64,000 nt of DNA from Chryseobacterium sp. MYb264 (lineage in GTDB: Bacteria > Bacteroidota > Bacteroidia > Flavobacteriales > Weeksellaceae). The translations under genes were made by a program, and so were the position numbers. The stretch spans positions 2,108,001 through 2,172,000 of the forward strand of contig NZ_CP142422.1 of the NCBI RefSeq assembly GCF_035974275.1, in the 5' to 3' direction. The notes under the pieces were generated by a model. It was given only the letters and a program-made list of their open reading frames with translations. It was not told the DNA's origin and did not search any database. Shown in pieces: positions 46,407-54,713 of this stretch; position 1 is the first letter of the stretch; every line of letters begins with the position of its first letter.

Positions 46407-46447
46407 TATGGACACAAACAGCCAATATCGAAAGAATTGAGGAATAA
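46388..46447 (+). pseudogene. RelE/ParE-type toxin remnant
   Basis: 19 codons, MAKRKIIWTQTANIERIEE, then TAA. This is the standard N-terminus of ParE/RelE toxins (K-(I/V)-x-W-T-x-x-A), cut off where the helical hairpin should begin; full toxins are about 95-100 residues. It starts inside the end of the antitoxin frame, the normal overlap for such pairs. The AraC-family gene begins 3 bases later, so the missing part was deleted. Confidence 0.6.
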
Positions 46448-46450
46448 AAA

Positions 46451-47203
46451 ATGTCAGATCTCATTTATCAGTCACAAAAACCAGACCCTTCCCTTTCCGG
46501 CTTTGTGGAAAGTTCTTGGATGCTGGATAATCCGTCAGAAAACAAAGAAGTCATTCTATTGCCTGATGGAAGGATTGATTTGCTCTTTTCACAATCTTTA
46601 AAAGAACCGTTTCACATCGTCTTATTAGGAATCGGAACGCATCCTGAACAAGTTGTTATCGCTGAAAAAACTAAGATTTTTGCGGTAAGTTTTAATTTAA
46701 TTGCGGCAGAATATATTTTACATCAAAGTATTTCTGATCTGTTAAATAATGCGAAAATTTTACCTTCTGACTTTTGGAATTTTACGATTGATGATTTAAA
46801 TGATTTCGAAAAATTCTGTGAAAAAATTTCAGTTAAGATTAAAGAAGAACTTTCCACTCAAAAAATTGATGAAAGGAAACTTAAATTATTTGATTTAATT
46901 TATTCATTAAAAGGTTCGTTAACGGTGAAAGAACTTTCGGAAAAAGTAATTTGGAGCGAAAGGCAAATCAATCGTTATTTTAATCAGCAATTTGGAATTT
47001 CATTAAAATCATATTTGGGAATTTTACGTTTTCGGGCTTCATTTCAACATATTAAGGACGGAAAACTGTTTCCTGAAGAGAACTTTTCCGACCAGTCACA
47101 TTTCATTAAAGAAATCAAAAAATTATCCGGATTTCTTCCAAAAGAATTAAGCCAAAATCAAAACGACCGATTTATACAATTTTCCGTGCTACCCAAAAAG
47201 TAA
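46451..47203 (+). CDS. AraC-family transcriptional regulator
   Basis: 250 residues. The N-terminal region (about 1-140) has the DUF6597-like layout common in this family (FVESSWMLDN, ILLPDGRIDLLF). The C-terminal AraC helix-turn-helix domain includes LTVKELSEKVIWSERQINRY and FNQQFGISLKSYLGILRFRA, then FSDQSHFIKEIKKLSGFLP. It precedes the monooxygenase gene by 23 bases in the same direction and probably controls it. The effector is unknown. Confidence 0.88.
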   Translation: MSDLIYQSQKPDPSLSGFVESSWMLDNPSENKEVILLPDGRIDLLFSQSLKEPFHIVLLGIGTHPEQVVIAEKTKIFAVSFNLIAAEYILHQSISDLLNNAKILPSDFWNFTIDDLNDFEKFCEKISVKIKEELSTQKIDERKLKLFDLIYSLKGSLTVKELSEKVIWSERQINRYFNQQFGISLKSYLGILRFRASFQHIKDGKLFPEENFSDQSHFIKEIKKLSGFLPKELSQNQNDRFIQFSVLPKK

Positions 47204-47226
47204 TTTTGTACTATAAAATTTAAGTT

Positions 47227-48375
47227 ATGGTAATTGATAATAAAAAAATCGCCATTATTGGCGGCGGTCCCGGAGGATTGACATTGGCAAGACTTTTACA
47301 ATTAAAAAATGCTGATGTTAAAGTGTATGAAAGAGATGAGAATAAAGATGTTCGTGTGCAGGGTGCAACTTTAGATCTGCATGAAGAATCTGGATTGGAA
47401 GCACTTCGAAGAGCAGGTCTGATGAAGAAGTTCAAAGCAAATTATCGTCCGAATGCAGGAAAATTGAAAATTTTAGATAAAGATTTAACTATTCATCTTA
47501 ATGAACATTCTGCCGATGAAACCTACTCCGAAGATCGTCCGGAAATCGACAGAGCTCCACTTCGAAAAATATTGTTGGATTCTTTGAAACCTGAAACTGT
47601 GGTTTGGGACAGCCAATTTATTTCCATGGAAAAAGAGGGTGAAGGTTGGAAATTGCATTTCAAAAATGGAAATTCTTATTACGCTGATATCGTCATTGCA
47701 GCAGACGGAGCGAATTCCAAAATAAGGTCTTATCTTACAGATATTACATCAATTTATTCAGGAATAACGATGATTGAAGGGAATATTTACAATGCTAAAA
47801 TCAACGCTCCAAAACTTTGGGAATTGGTAAATGGTGGGAAAGTTTTTGCTTTAGACAATAATCAATCTCTTCTTTTCAGTACCAAAGGTGATGGAACTTT
47901 GACATTTTATACCGGATGTAAATCCGATGAAAACTGGGTGAAAAATTCCGGAATTGATTTTAAGAATAAAAATCAGGTTTTCGAATGGTTTAAAGAAGAA
48001 TTTTCTTCATGGAAAAAAGATTTTCATGAATTATTTGAAAGTGGTGAAATTTCCATTATTCCAAGACCCCAATACCACTACCCTCCTGATCAATCATGGG
48101 AAACTTTATCTACTCTGACTTTATTAGGCGACGCAGCCCACAGAATGCCTCCTTACGCTGGAGAAGGTGTCAATATGGCGATGCAGGACGCTTTCGAATT
48201 AGCGGAAAATTTGACAAACAATACTTTTGAAACCATACAATCAGCTATTTCAGATTATGAAAAAAATATGCTAAAACGAGCTTCTGAGATTACAAGAATC
48301 ACTTTAAACAGTACAGAAATGTTACATTCTCCGAAGGCGATCGAAAATCTTTTGAAGATGTTTAAAGGAGAATAA
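47227..48375 (+). CDS. FAD-dependent monooxygenase of the Tet(X)-like group
   Basis: 382 residues, close to Tet(X) in length. The FAD-binding start IAIIGGGPGGLTLARLLQ is followed by VYERDENKDVRVQGATLDLH and by LRKILLDSL, VVWDSQF and IVIAADGANSKIR. The second FAD motif is LLGDAAHRMPPYAGEGVNMA. The GxTLDLHxxSGxEA pattern and spacing agree with Tet(X), the tetracycline-inactivating hydroxylase. Chromosomal relatives in Flavobacteriia often have other or unknown substrates, so activity on tetracycline should not be assumed. It is probably in an operon with the AraC gene. Confidence 0.85.
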   Translation: MVIDNKKIAIIGGGPGGLTLARLLQLKNADVKVYERDENKDVRVQGATLDLHEESGLEALRRAGLMKKFKANYRPNAGKLKILDKDLTIHLNEHSADETYSEDRPEIDRAPLRKILLDSLKPETVVWDSQFISMEKEGEGWKLHFKNGNSYYADIVIAADGANSKIRSYLTDITSIYSGITMIEGNIYNAKINAPKLWELVNGGKVFALDNNQSLLFSTKGDGTLTFYTGCKSDENWVKNSGIDFKNKNQVFEWFKEEFSSWKKDFHELFESGEISIIPRPQYHYPPDQSWETLSTLTLLGDAAHRMPPYAGEGVNMAMQDAFELAENLTNNTFETIQSAISDYEKNMLKRASEITRITLNSTEMLHSPKAIENLLKMFKGE

Positions 48376-48437
48376 TTTTGAGGTTTTCATTCGTTTTTCT
48401 AAGAAAATAAGTAAATTAGATCATCTTTACTCACTCT

Positions 48438-49286
48438 ATGAAAACAGACAGAAATAAGTATTTAATCCTTAATTATATTTTTATCATTTGTCTGATCAGC
48501 TTATGCGTAAACGATCATTTTTTGAAATATCAGTTTTCAAATATAGTAACCGGTAAGCTATCAGATATGGCGGGAATTATTCTTTTGCCTCTTTTGTTAA
48601 CTTATATTTTTCCGAAACTTAAAACAAAGTCGATATGGATCAGTGCATTATTATTCACATTTTGGAAATCACCTTACTCCCAGGAACTGATTAATTTTTA
48701 TAATCATTTGGCTTTTATTCAGATCATAAGAGTAGTTGATTATTCTGATCTTCTTGTGCTTTTTTTACTGCCCGTCCCCTATGTTTTAATGCAAAAAATA
48801 GAGGAATGGAATACAATTAAAATTAGTAACATCCAACCTTTTTTTGTATTATTTCCGACAATTTTTATAATGATGTCGACTTCTCCTCCGGTCAGTTTGT
48901 TTTATACGTATAGTAATGGTACCTTTAAATGTCACAAGTGTACTGTTACAGTAAAATATACCCAAGAGGAAATCGTTGAAAAACTGAAACAATCGAATAT
49001 TATATTCGATAGCATCTATCCTATGGGAAAATTTCCTTACCAAAGAGCCCCGAGCCTGGCTAATGAAAATATTCATTTCTATAAAATTAATAAAATGATT
49101 ATTGATCAAGATACTTTACGAAATCTCGATTTTTCGATGAGACGTATAAATGAAAACAAAACAATAATTCATTTTAACGGAATGGATGTCAACAGTAAAA
49201 TCTCTTACTATCAAATGGACAGAAAAATAAAAAAATATTATAAATCACTTGTTCTTGGGGAAATTTCAGGTTCTTTAAAGAAATAA
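48438..49286 (+). CDS. Membrane protein of unknown function
   Basis: 282 residues with about five hydrophobic segments in the first 150 residues (LILNYIFIICLISLCVN, IILLPLLLTYIFP, LLVLFLLPVPYVLM, FFVLFPTIFIMMS) and a polar C-terminal domain of about 125 residues outside the membrane. The topology and the short loop GKLSDMAGI recall small membrane proteins common in Chryseobacterium, but I do not recognise a family. The neighbours give no clue. Confidence 0.7.
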   Translation: MKTDRNKYLILNYIFIICLISLCVNDHFLKYQFSNIVTGKLSDMAGIILLPLLLTYIFPKLKTKSIWISALLFTFWKSPYSQELINFYNHLAFIQIIRVVDYSDLLVLFLLPVPYVLMQKIEEWNTIKISNIQPFFVLFPTIFIMMSTSPPVSLFYTYSNGTFKCHKCTVTVKYTQEEIVEKLKQSNIIFDSIYPMGKFPYQRAPSLANENIHFYKINKMIIDQDTLRNLDFSMRRINENKTIIHFNGMDVNSKISYYQMDRKIKKYYKSLVLGEISGSLKK

Positions 49287-49298
49287 AATACGCATTAT

Positions 49299-49835
49299 AT
49301 GAACACTCAGGACACTTATCAAAACACCATACAATTTGCAGCCCAACAGCACACGGATAAAAACCAAACCATTCCGGGATCTCATCTTCCTTACGTTGTG
49401 CATCTCAGCAATGTTGCGATGGAAATTTTGGTTGCCTCAGAGAAATCGGAAAATTTTAATACTGAATTTGCTATTCAACTCGCTTTACTTCATGATACTT
49501 TGGAAGATACGGATGTTACTTTCGAAGAATTAGAATATCAATTCGGAAAAGCTGTGGCTGATGGAGTTTTAGCGTTAACGAAAAATTCTGATCTCGAAAA
49601 ATCCGAAAAAATGATGGATAGTTTGCGAAGAATTCAACAACAGCCGAAAGAAGTTTGGGCCGTAAAATTGGCGGACAGAATTACCAATTTACAAACTCCA
49701 CCTCACTTTTGGAAAGAAGAAAAAATCATAAAATATAAAGAAGAGGCGAAAATTATTCTTGAAGAACTTCGGGGTGGAAATGCATATCTGGAAAGAAGAT
49801 TGGGAGATAAGATTAAAAAATATAATTGCCTTTAA
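49299..49835 (+). CDS. HD-domain phosphohydrolase, SpoT-hydrolase-like
   Basis: 178 residues. The metal-binding pattern of the (p)ppGpp hydrolase/MESH1 group is present: PYVVHLSNVAMEI (His), LLHDTLEDTD (His-Asp) and VKLADRITNLQ (Asp). The catalytic core is alone, without synthetase or TGS/ACT domains. It may remove pyrophosphate from (p)ppGpp or act on other nucleotides. It starts 12 bases after the preceding membrane protein gene. Confidence 0.86.
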   Translation: MNTQDTYQNTIQFAAQQHTDKNQTIPGSHLPYVVHLSNVAMEILVASEKSENFNTEFAIQLALLHDTLEDTDVTFEELEYQFGKAVADGVLALTKNSDLEKSEKMMDSLRRIQQQPKEVWAVKLADRITNLQTPPHFWKEEKIIKYKEEAKIILEELRGGNAYLERRLGDKIKKYNCL

Positions 49836-49847
49836 TTATGAACTGCA

Positions 49848-50300
49848 ATGGAATATTATACTTATTGGTCACTTTTAGAAACTCCAAGTAATTCAATTAA
49901 ACCATATTCTATTTTTTTAATATTACTTATTATTTCAATAATTACTTTTATATGGCTTCTAAAATTTCAAAAGAATGACAATGATGATAAAAAGCTTTAT
50001 TTAATTTTGACAGGTCTATTTACTGGATTATCACTTTTTGGATCTATATATTTAAAGTTTTTCACTGTTGATAATACCAATGAAAGAATCAAAAAATTTA
50101 AATAAAACAGAAGGTAGAATTTCAAAAGAACTTCACAAGGAAAAACTATTATTGATCGCTTCGAAGTCAATTCTGTAGTCTTTGAATATTACGAGAACGC
50201 TTTGTATGAATTTAGTCATTTCGGGGGTAACAGAATTGACAATCTCTATGATAGTTTAAAAGTTAGAATTACTTATGCAAAAGGAGATACGTTTAACTAA
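49848..50300 (+). pseudogene. Decayed gene for a small two-helix membrane protein
   Basis: The first 85 codons (49848-50105) encode two membrane helices and end in ERIKKFK-stop. In the same frame, after a second stop, coding-like sequence resumes: NFKRTSQGKTIIDRFEVNSV, then VFEYYENALYEFSHFGG, ending TYAKGDTFN at 50300. Between the two parts, another frame reads NKTEGRIS. The likely original was one protein of about 150 residues with two membrane helices and a C-terminal beta domain, now broken by paired frame changes around 50100-50140. The upstream 85-residue part could still be made. Confidence 0.6.
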
Positions 50301-50328
50301 ATTTTGAAAATTGAAATCGCAAAGTAAA

Positions 50329-50886
50329 ATGGCAGCAACATTTTTCCCAACGCAAGAAGAATTCCGAGAATGGTTGCAGAAAAATCACAAAACGGAAAAG
50401 GAATTGGTGGTAGGATTTTATAAAATCGGAACGAAAAAACTGTCCATAACCTGGTCGGAATCGGTGGATCAGGCATTGTGTTTTGGCTGGATTGACGGCA
50501 TTCGGAAATCGATCGATGCTGAAAGTTACAGCATCCGTTTTACGCCCCGAAAACCGACCAGTATCTGGAGCGCCATTAATATTAAAAAAATGGATGATCT
50601 TACAAAAGCCGGATTGATGACTGAGGAAGGTCTGAAAGCTTTTCAACTAAGAAAAGAAGAAAGATCTGCCATTTATTCACATGAAAAAGATCTTGCTACG
50701 CTTTATCCTGCTTACGAAGAACAATTTAAAGCCAATAAAAAAGCATGGGAATTTTTCAATAACCAGGCGCCTTCTTATAAAAAAGTAATGCTTCACTGGA
50801 TTACGAGTGCCAAACAGGAGAAAACGAGAATTTCGAGATTGGAAAAGGTAATTATTGCAAGTGAAAACGGAAAACGTGTAACATAG
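50329..50886 (+). CDS. YdeI/OmpD-associated family protein
   Basis: 185 residues from the ATG at 50329 (MAATFFPTQEEFREWLQKNH); a TTG six codons upstream is rejected. The family pattern is clear: SITWSESVDQALCFGWIDGI, YSIRFTPRKPTSIWSAINIK and the C-terminal helix PSYKKVMLHWITSAKQEKTR. Relatives are cytosolic and have been tied to resistance to cationic peptides or bacteriocins, but the mechanism is unknown. Monocistronic. Confidence 0.88.
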   Translation: MAATFFPTQEEFREWLQKNHKTEKELVVGFYKIGTKKLSITWSESVDQALCFGWIDGIRKSIDAESYSIRFTPRKPTSIWSAINIKKMDDLTKAGLMTEEGLKAFQLRKEERSAIYSHEKDLATLYPAYEEQFKANKKAWEFFNNQAPSYKKVMLHWITSAKQEKTRISRLEKVIIASENGKRVT

Positions 50887-50932
50887 TTTTCTAAAAACCT
50901 ACTCATACAAAAATAAATATTTACTAATAACA

Positions 50933-52315
50933 ATGAAAAAGATCTGCATTGGATTACTATTAATTTTATCATTCTCACTATTTTCCCAGAAAAATATTAA
51001 AGTGGAATTAACGGAAAGCTATGAATTGGGTAATATTATTTTAGCTTTAACGGAATATGGAAAAACGGATCCTTGGGATGTACAGAAAATTCCACCTTAT
51101 TATGATGAAATCCTTCAGTATTTTGACCCGGTAAAAGATCACCCACTTTTAAAAAAAGTAAATTATTCGCGGGAGAAGTGGAAAAACTTTCTCGGATTCA
51201 GAACAGATATGTACGCTTTTTCTTTTGATAAAAACGGAAAACTGAAAAGAGACTATCCTTTTAATTCATTTGGTCCTCAGGAGGTTGATGATCATTTGGA
51301 ATTAATAAATGATTTCGTTAAAAAGTCAGATTACCGACAGTTTTATCGTCAGCATCAAAGTGTCTACAAACAAATCATTAAAAACTACAAAGATTATTAT
51401 TTCATCAATAAAAGCTTTTTATTTTTGGATGATCTTGCTCCCAAATCTAAGGAAAACGTGGGGAGTAATTATATTATTGCCATTTCTCCGCTGGTGGGAG
51501 GGCAAAACTGCCATCGGGAAATTGACAGTCTGACGACTGTGGATTTTCCCAATATTGATAAAGATCTTATCCTGGGAAATATGAAGTCCCATATCGAAAG
51601 TCGGATTTCCGCCAACCATTCAATTTTTACGGAGATGGATCATGGATATGTAAACCCTCTCTCGAGCCGACATTCAAAATTGATTTCAGCAAATTTTAAC
51701 CCTGAAAAATGGGCTAAGAATTCAGGATATAAAGGAATAAATATTTTTAATGAATATATGACCTGGGCTGTTTATGATTTATTTATTCACGAATATTTTC
51801 CAAAACAAAAAGTTGACAGCATTTCCAATGTATTTTCAAAGCAAAATAGCACGAGAGGTTTTATCGCTCAGAATATATTTTCTAAAAAGCTACTGAGTCT
51901 TTATCAAAAAAGTAGCGCAAAAAAACTTGATGACCTTTACGAACCGATGCTGAAATGGTGCAAAAGTGTGGAGAATAAGATTACACAGCCCCTCCTGTTA
52001 AATGCCGACAGCAAAAATTTTATCAGTTTACTAAATGAAACTGTTACTCTTAATTTCTCTGAACCTATGAAAAAGTCTGATGAAATAGAAGTCACTGTTT
52101 ATGAGTTTCAAGATGGAAAGCAAACCAAGAACAGCATGTTGATATCCGTAAAAAATCCTGTCTGGTCAAAAGACGGACGATCGGTAAGTTTTAAACTGAG
52201 TACCACCTATAATGAATATGCTCTCGGCTTTTATCATTGGAAAAATTTAAAAGGACTTTATTCACAAAATGATATTTTACTTTATGCCAACAGCTACATT
52301 CTTATTAAAAAGTAA
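50933..52315 (+). CDS. Secreted protein, possibly of the DUF4932 metallopeptidase-like group
   Basis: 460 residues with a signal peptide (ISFSLFSQ-like cleavage near residue 18). The middle contains IFTEMDHGYVNPLSS, which looks like a zinc-site region in which the usual HExxH reads T-E-M-D-H, and WAVYDLFIHEYFP further on, with a second His-Glu. The C-terminal 110 residues (TVTLNFSEPMKKSDEIEVTV) form an Ig-like beta domain. The DUF4932 name is from memory and tentative; no activity can be claimed. Confidence 0.6.
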   Translation: MKKICIGLLLILSFSLFSQKNIKVELTESYELGNIILALTEYGKTDPWDVQKIPPYYDEILQYFDPVKDHPLLKKVNYSREKWKNFLGFRTDMYAFSFDKNGKLKRDYPFNSFGPQEVDDHLELINDFVKKSDYRQFYRQHQSVYKQIIKNYKDYYFINKSFLFLDDLAPKSKENVGSNYIIAISPLVGGQNCHREIDSLTTVDFPNIDKDLILGNMKSHIESRISANHSIFTEMDHGYVNPLSSRHSKLISANFNPEKWAKNSGYKGINIFNEYMTWAVYDLFIHEYFPKQKVDSISNVFSKQNSTRGFIAQNIFSKKLLSLYQKSSAKKLDDLYEPMLKWCKSVENKITQPLLLNADSKNFISLLNETVTLNFSEPMKKSDEIEVTVYEFQDGKQTKNSMLISVKNPVWSKDGRSVSFKLSTTYNEYALGFYHWKNLKGLYSQNDILLYANSYILIKK

Positions 52316-52544
52316 CAGCAGTTTACAGATATGAGCTCACAACAATAAACACCATCATTTCAACGGGTTATGAACAGAAAGTAGGACTCCGGTATTTTAA
52401 TCAGTTATGGTCTTTTTAAGGTCAAAAAATATTCTTAATCCATCTGACATTTTGCTACGAAAGCCCTTTTTACGGAAGAATAAAACTAATTATTGATCGA
52501 AAAATTATTTCCCGATGAGCGATAGAATGTTTTAACAATCGCTG
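52316..52544. other. Gene-free spacer with a possible coding fossil
   Basis: An open stretch just after the stop (about 52316-52420) reads YELTTINTIISTGYEQKVGL followed by RYFNQLWSF and a stop, without a start codon. It may be a gene fragment. Beyond it nothing is recognisable up to the MITE-like element. Confidence 0.35.
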
Positions 52545-52734
52545 AGAGTTTGTTTACCATTTTATCGAAATAGGTATTATAAGATTTTACTCTATCTTTG
52601 GTTTATTCTTAAGCTCGTCTACGTATATTTTTCAGTTCCTATTCTTGATTTGACCTGCTCAACCTTCAGATAGGAAGTTAAAAATCCACTCAAAATAGCA
52701 TTACAATAATATCAATAAAATGTAAACAGGCTCT
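52545..52734 (-). mobile_element. MITE-like element, copy 2 (opposite orientation)
   Basis: The left end AGAGTTTGTTTACCATTTTA and the right end, whose reverse complement is AGAGCCTGTTTACATTTTA, form terminal inverted repeats 190 bases apart. On the minus strand the interior GCTATTTTGAGTGGATTTTT, AAATCAAGAATAGGAACTGA and AAAAATATACGT-AGACGAGC aligns with the element at 18904-19097. Non-coding. It ends 87 bases before the Imm22 gene. Confidence 0.65.
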
Positions 52735-52763
52735 AAATATTCTACCAATATTTTTTAAATACC

Positions 52764-52771
52764 TACATTTG
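52764..52771 (+). promoter_or_regulatory. -7 box of the Imm22-PP2C pair
   Basis: TACATTTG, a perfect TAnnTTTG, 50 bases before the Imm22 ATG and 30 bases outside the MITE-like element. Confidence 0.4.
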
Positions 52772-52820
52772 CCCTTTCAAGTTCTCTGTATAAATAGAGA
52801 AAAAAGACAATTACCCCAAT

Positions 52821-53219
52821 ATGAGAAGAGATACATTAGATTTTTGGATAGGAAATTTCAATAGTGAAGAAGATTTTTATGAGTTTGTAGAAGAAGATGA
52901 AAAATTTTATCTGGAAGAAGATTCTGATGATGTTTTCGTTTCCAAATTTGCAGAATCGCAAAACACGATCTGGTTTGATCAGGATTTAATAGAATATGGT
53001 TTTGAGGATGGAAATGTCGGCATTTATGAAAAATTTGCCAACTATTCTTTTGCGGAACAATGGCTTCCTATCCTTATCAACAGACTGAATGAGATCAACC
53101 CGGATTTCGATATCAATTCTTTAATTTTTGTAAGCGGAGGGCAGGTTCCCAAGCCGGTTTCCGTAGAAAATGATTTCTTCTCGCTGACTTATATTGGCGG
53201 GATTGAATATGAGTTTTAA
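52821..53219 (+). CDS. Imm22-family immunity protein
   Basis: 132 very acidic residues. It starts MRRDTLDFWIGNFNSEEDFY, and the WIGNF-S-E-x-x-F pattern followed by FVSKFAESQNTIWFDQDLIE (Phe/Trp-Asp) is characteristic of immunity protein 22. That family sits beside polymorphic or T6SS toxins to protect the producer. No toxin gene is adjacent. Its stop overlaps the start of the PP2C-like gene by one base, so the two are translated together. Confidence 0.75.
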   Translation: MRRDTLDFWIGNFNSEEDFYEFVEEDEKFYLEEDSDDVFVSKFAESQNTIWFDQDLIEYGFEDGNVGIYEKFANYSFAEQWLPILINRLNEINPDFDINSLIFVSGGQVPKPVSVENDFFSLTYIGGIEYEF

Positions 53220-53959
53220 TGAATATATACTCCACAATACAAATTGGTGATTACCATACCAATCAATGCGAGGATGCTTTGATTATAAAAAACATCGGAA
53301 GCGACAGATTATTGATCGCGGTCATGGATGGTTGTACAACAGCCATGGAAAGCCACTTTGCCTCAACTTTGGTAAGTAAAATTCTCAGAAAAATTGCAAC
53401 TGAATTGGGTTATAGAGAATTATACGAAAAATCTCTCGATCATTTGAATGCAGATTTTGAACTTCAGGAAATTCTAAAAAGTCTTTTTAAAGAACTTCTT
53501 TCTATAAAAAACCAACTTTTGCTTGATGAAAAAGAATTACTGACAACGCTGATTATTGTTCTTTATCATAAAAAAGAAAAACAGGGTATTGCACTTGCCG
53601 TTGGTGACGGACTTGTATGTATCAACGGAGAGTTATTTAATTTTAATCAAGACAACAAACCAGATTATTTAGGGTTTCATCTAAAAGAAGATTTTGACAG
53701 CTGGTACCAAAATCAGACTCAGAAAATATTTTTTAATACCATTAAAGATATTTCTATTGCAACAGATGGGATATTTACTTTTTCAAAAATGAAAAGTACA
53801 GATCATAAAGCCCAGATTGATCCTGTTGACTATTTATTGATGGATAAAATGGAGGACACTTCGGATGAAATGCTCAATCTGAGAATGAAAAAACTTGAAA
53901 ATCAATATGGTTTAAAGCCTACCGATGATATTGCCATTATCAGGATAACAAACGAATAA
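53219..53959 (+). CDS. PP2C-like serine/threonine phosphatase
   Basis: 246 residues. Metal-binding motifs of PPM/PP2C phosphatases are visible: QCEDA near the start (usual place of the RxxxED Asp), LIAVMDGC (DG), ALAVGDGLV, SIATDGIF (DG) and the final PTDDIAIIRI (DD). All the acidic ligands seem present, though the first segments are shorter than in large bacterial PP2Cs. It is coupled to the Imm22 gene. Whether it reverses a toxin modification or is unrelated to immunity is open. Confidence 0.75.
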   Translation: MNIYSTIQIGDYHTNQCEDALIIKNIGSDRLLIAVMDGCTTAMESHFASTLVSKILRKIATELGYRELYEKSLDHLNADFELQEILKSLFKELLSIKNQLLLDEKELLTTLIIVLYHKKEKQGIALAVGDGLVCINGELFNFNQDNKPDYLGFHLKEDFDSWYQNQTQKIFFNTIKDISIATDGIFTFSKMKSTDHKAQIDPVDYLLMDKMEDTSDEMLNLRMKKLENQYGLKPTDDIAIIRITNE

Positions 53960-53965
53960 TGAATC

Positions 53966-53996
53966 AAAAACTTCCGCCATGAGCGGAAGTTTTCTT
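53966..53996. terminator. Bidirectional terminator after the PP2C-like gene
   Basis: AACTTCCGC / GCGGAAGTT stem with a 4-base loop, with A residues on the left and T residues on the right, between converging genes. Confidence 0.8.
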
Positions 53997-54020
53997 GTCA
54001 AAACCAATATGTTCCTTCAA

Positions 54021-54470
54021 CTATAAAGGAATATGCTCTACAGTCAGTTTTTGCCCATTCACATTGATAGAATAGATAAAAAGCGACGGAGTTAATTTTA
54101 TAATATCTACGACGTCTGTAGATCTGACTTTATCAGAATGATCTTCCTTTTTTTCAATCCAGATCCCCTTTTTGCCATCTTCGGTAATAGACCAATCCCC
54201 AATTGCTCTTACAGAACCGTCCAAGCTTCTGATGACATAGGTTCCATTAGATTTGTATTCAGTGGTACCCGATAATTTTTGGGGTTCGGATATGATATTA
54301 TGCCCTTCCGGATCTAAGATCTTGGTTGTTTTCCATTTTTGGGATACTAATAGCCTGGAAGGGGTCAATTCTGATCTGTAAATTCTCTCAATTCCCAAAC
54401 ATGAAGCGATAATCAGCCCGATGGCTGAAAGCGAAAACACTAAAAAAAGTGTAAGTTTAATTATTCTCAT
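54021..54470 (-). CDS. Lipocalin-like small lipoprotein
   Basis: 149 residues. The N-terminal hydrophobic segment ends in GLIIASC (Cys 24, a lipobox). The beta-rich remainder (LVSQKWKTTKILDPEGHNI, TTEYKSNGTYVIRS, IGDWSITEDGKKGIW) has the pattern of Bacteroidota lipocalin-like lipoproteins. Ligand and role unknown. The 243-base gap up to the next gene is AT-rich with no visible feature. Confidence 0.65.
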   Translation of the reverse strand: MRIIKLTLFLVFSLSAIGLIIASCLGIERIYRSELTPSRLLVSQKWKTTKILDPEGHNIISEPQKLSGTTEYKSNGTYVIRSLDGSVRAIGDWSITEDGKKGIWIEKKEDHSDKVRSTDVVDIIKLTPSLFIYSINVNGQKLTVEHIPL

Positions 54471-54713
54471 CTTTGTTATTTTTGTGTTTTGTTTTACAAA
54501 CTTAAGATTATTTTCTTAACCTCCAAATAACACCAACAAAATGAAAACCAAACTCTTGCTCTCGATTTAAATCTACAACCTTTAAATCAAAAATAATTTT
54601 TATTAAAACTAAACATTCCTTTTATAAAAGCATATTTTTTTTATTTTTCAATGAAAAATTTATCTGGAATAATTATTTTTATTTTTTTGAATTGAATTAA
54701 TTTTACATAAAAA

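Noticed and set aside
52316..52420. Short open stretch after the secreted protein gene as a gene
   Set aside because: It has no start codon and only about 33 codons; at best a remnant.
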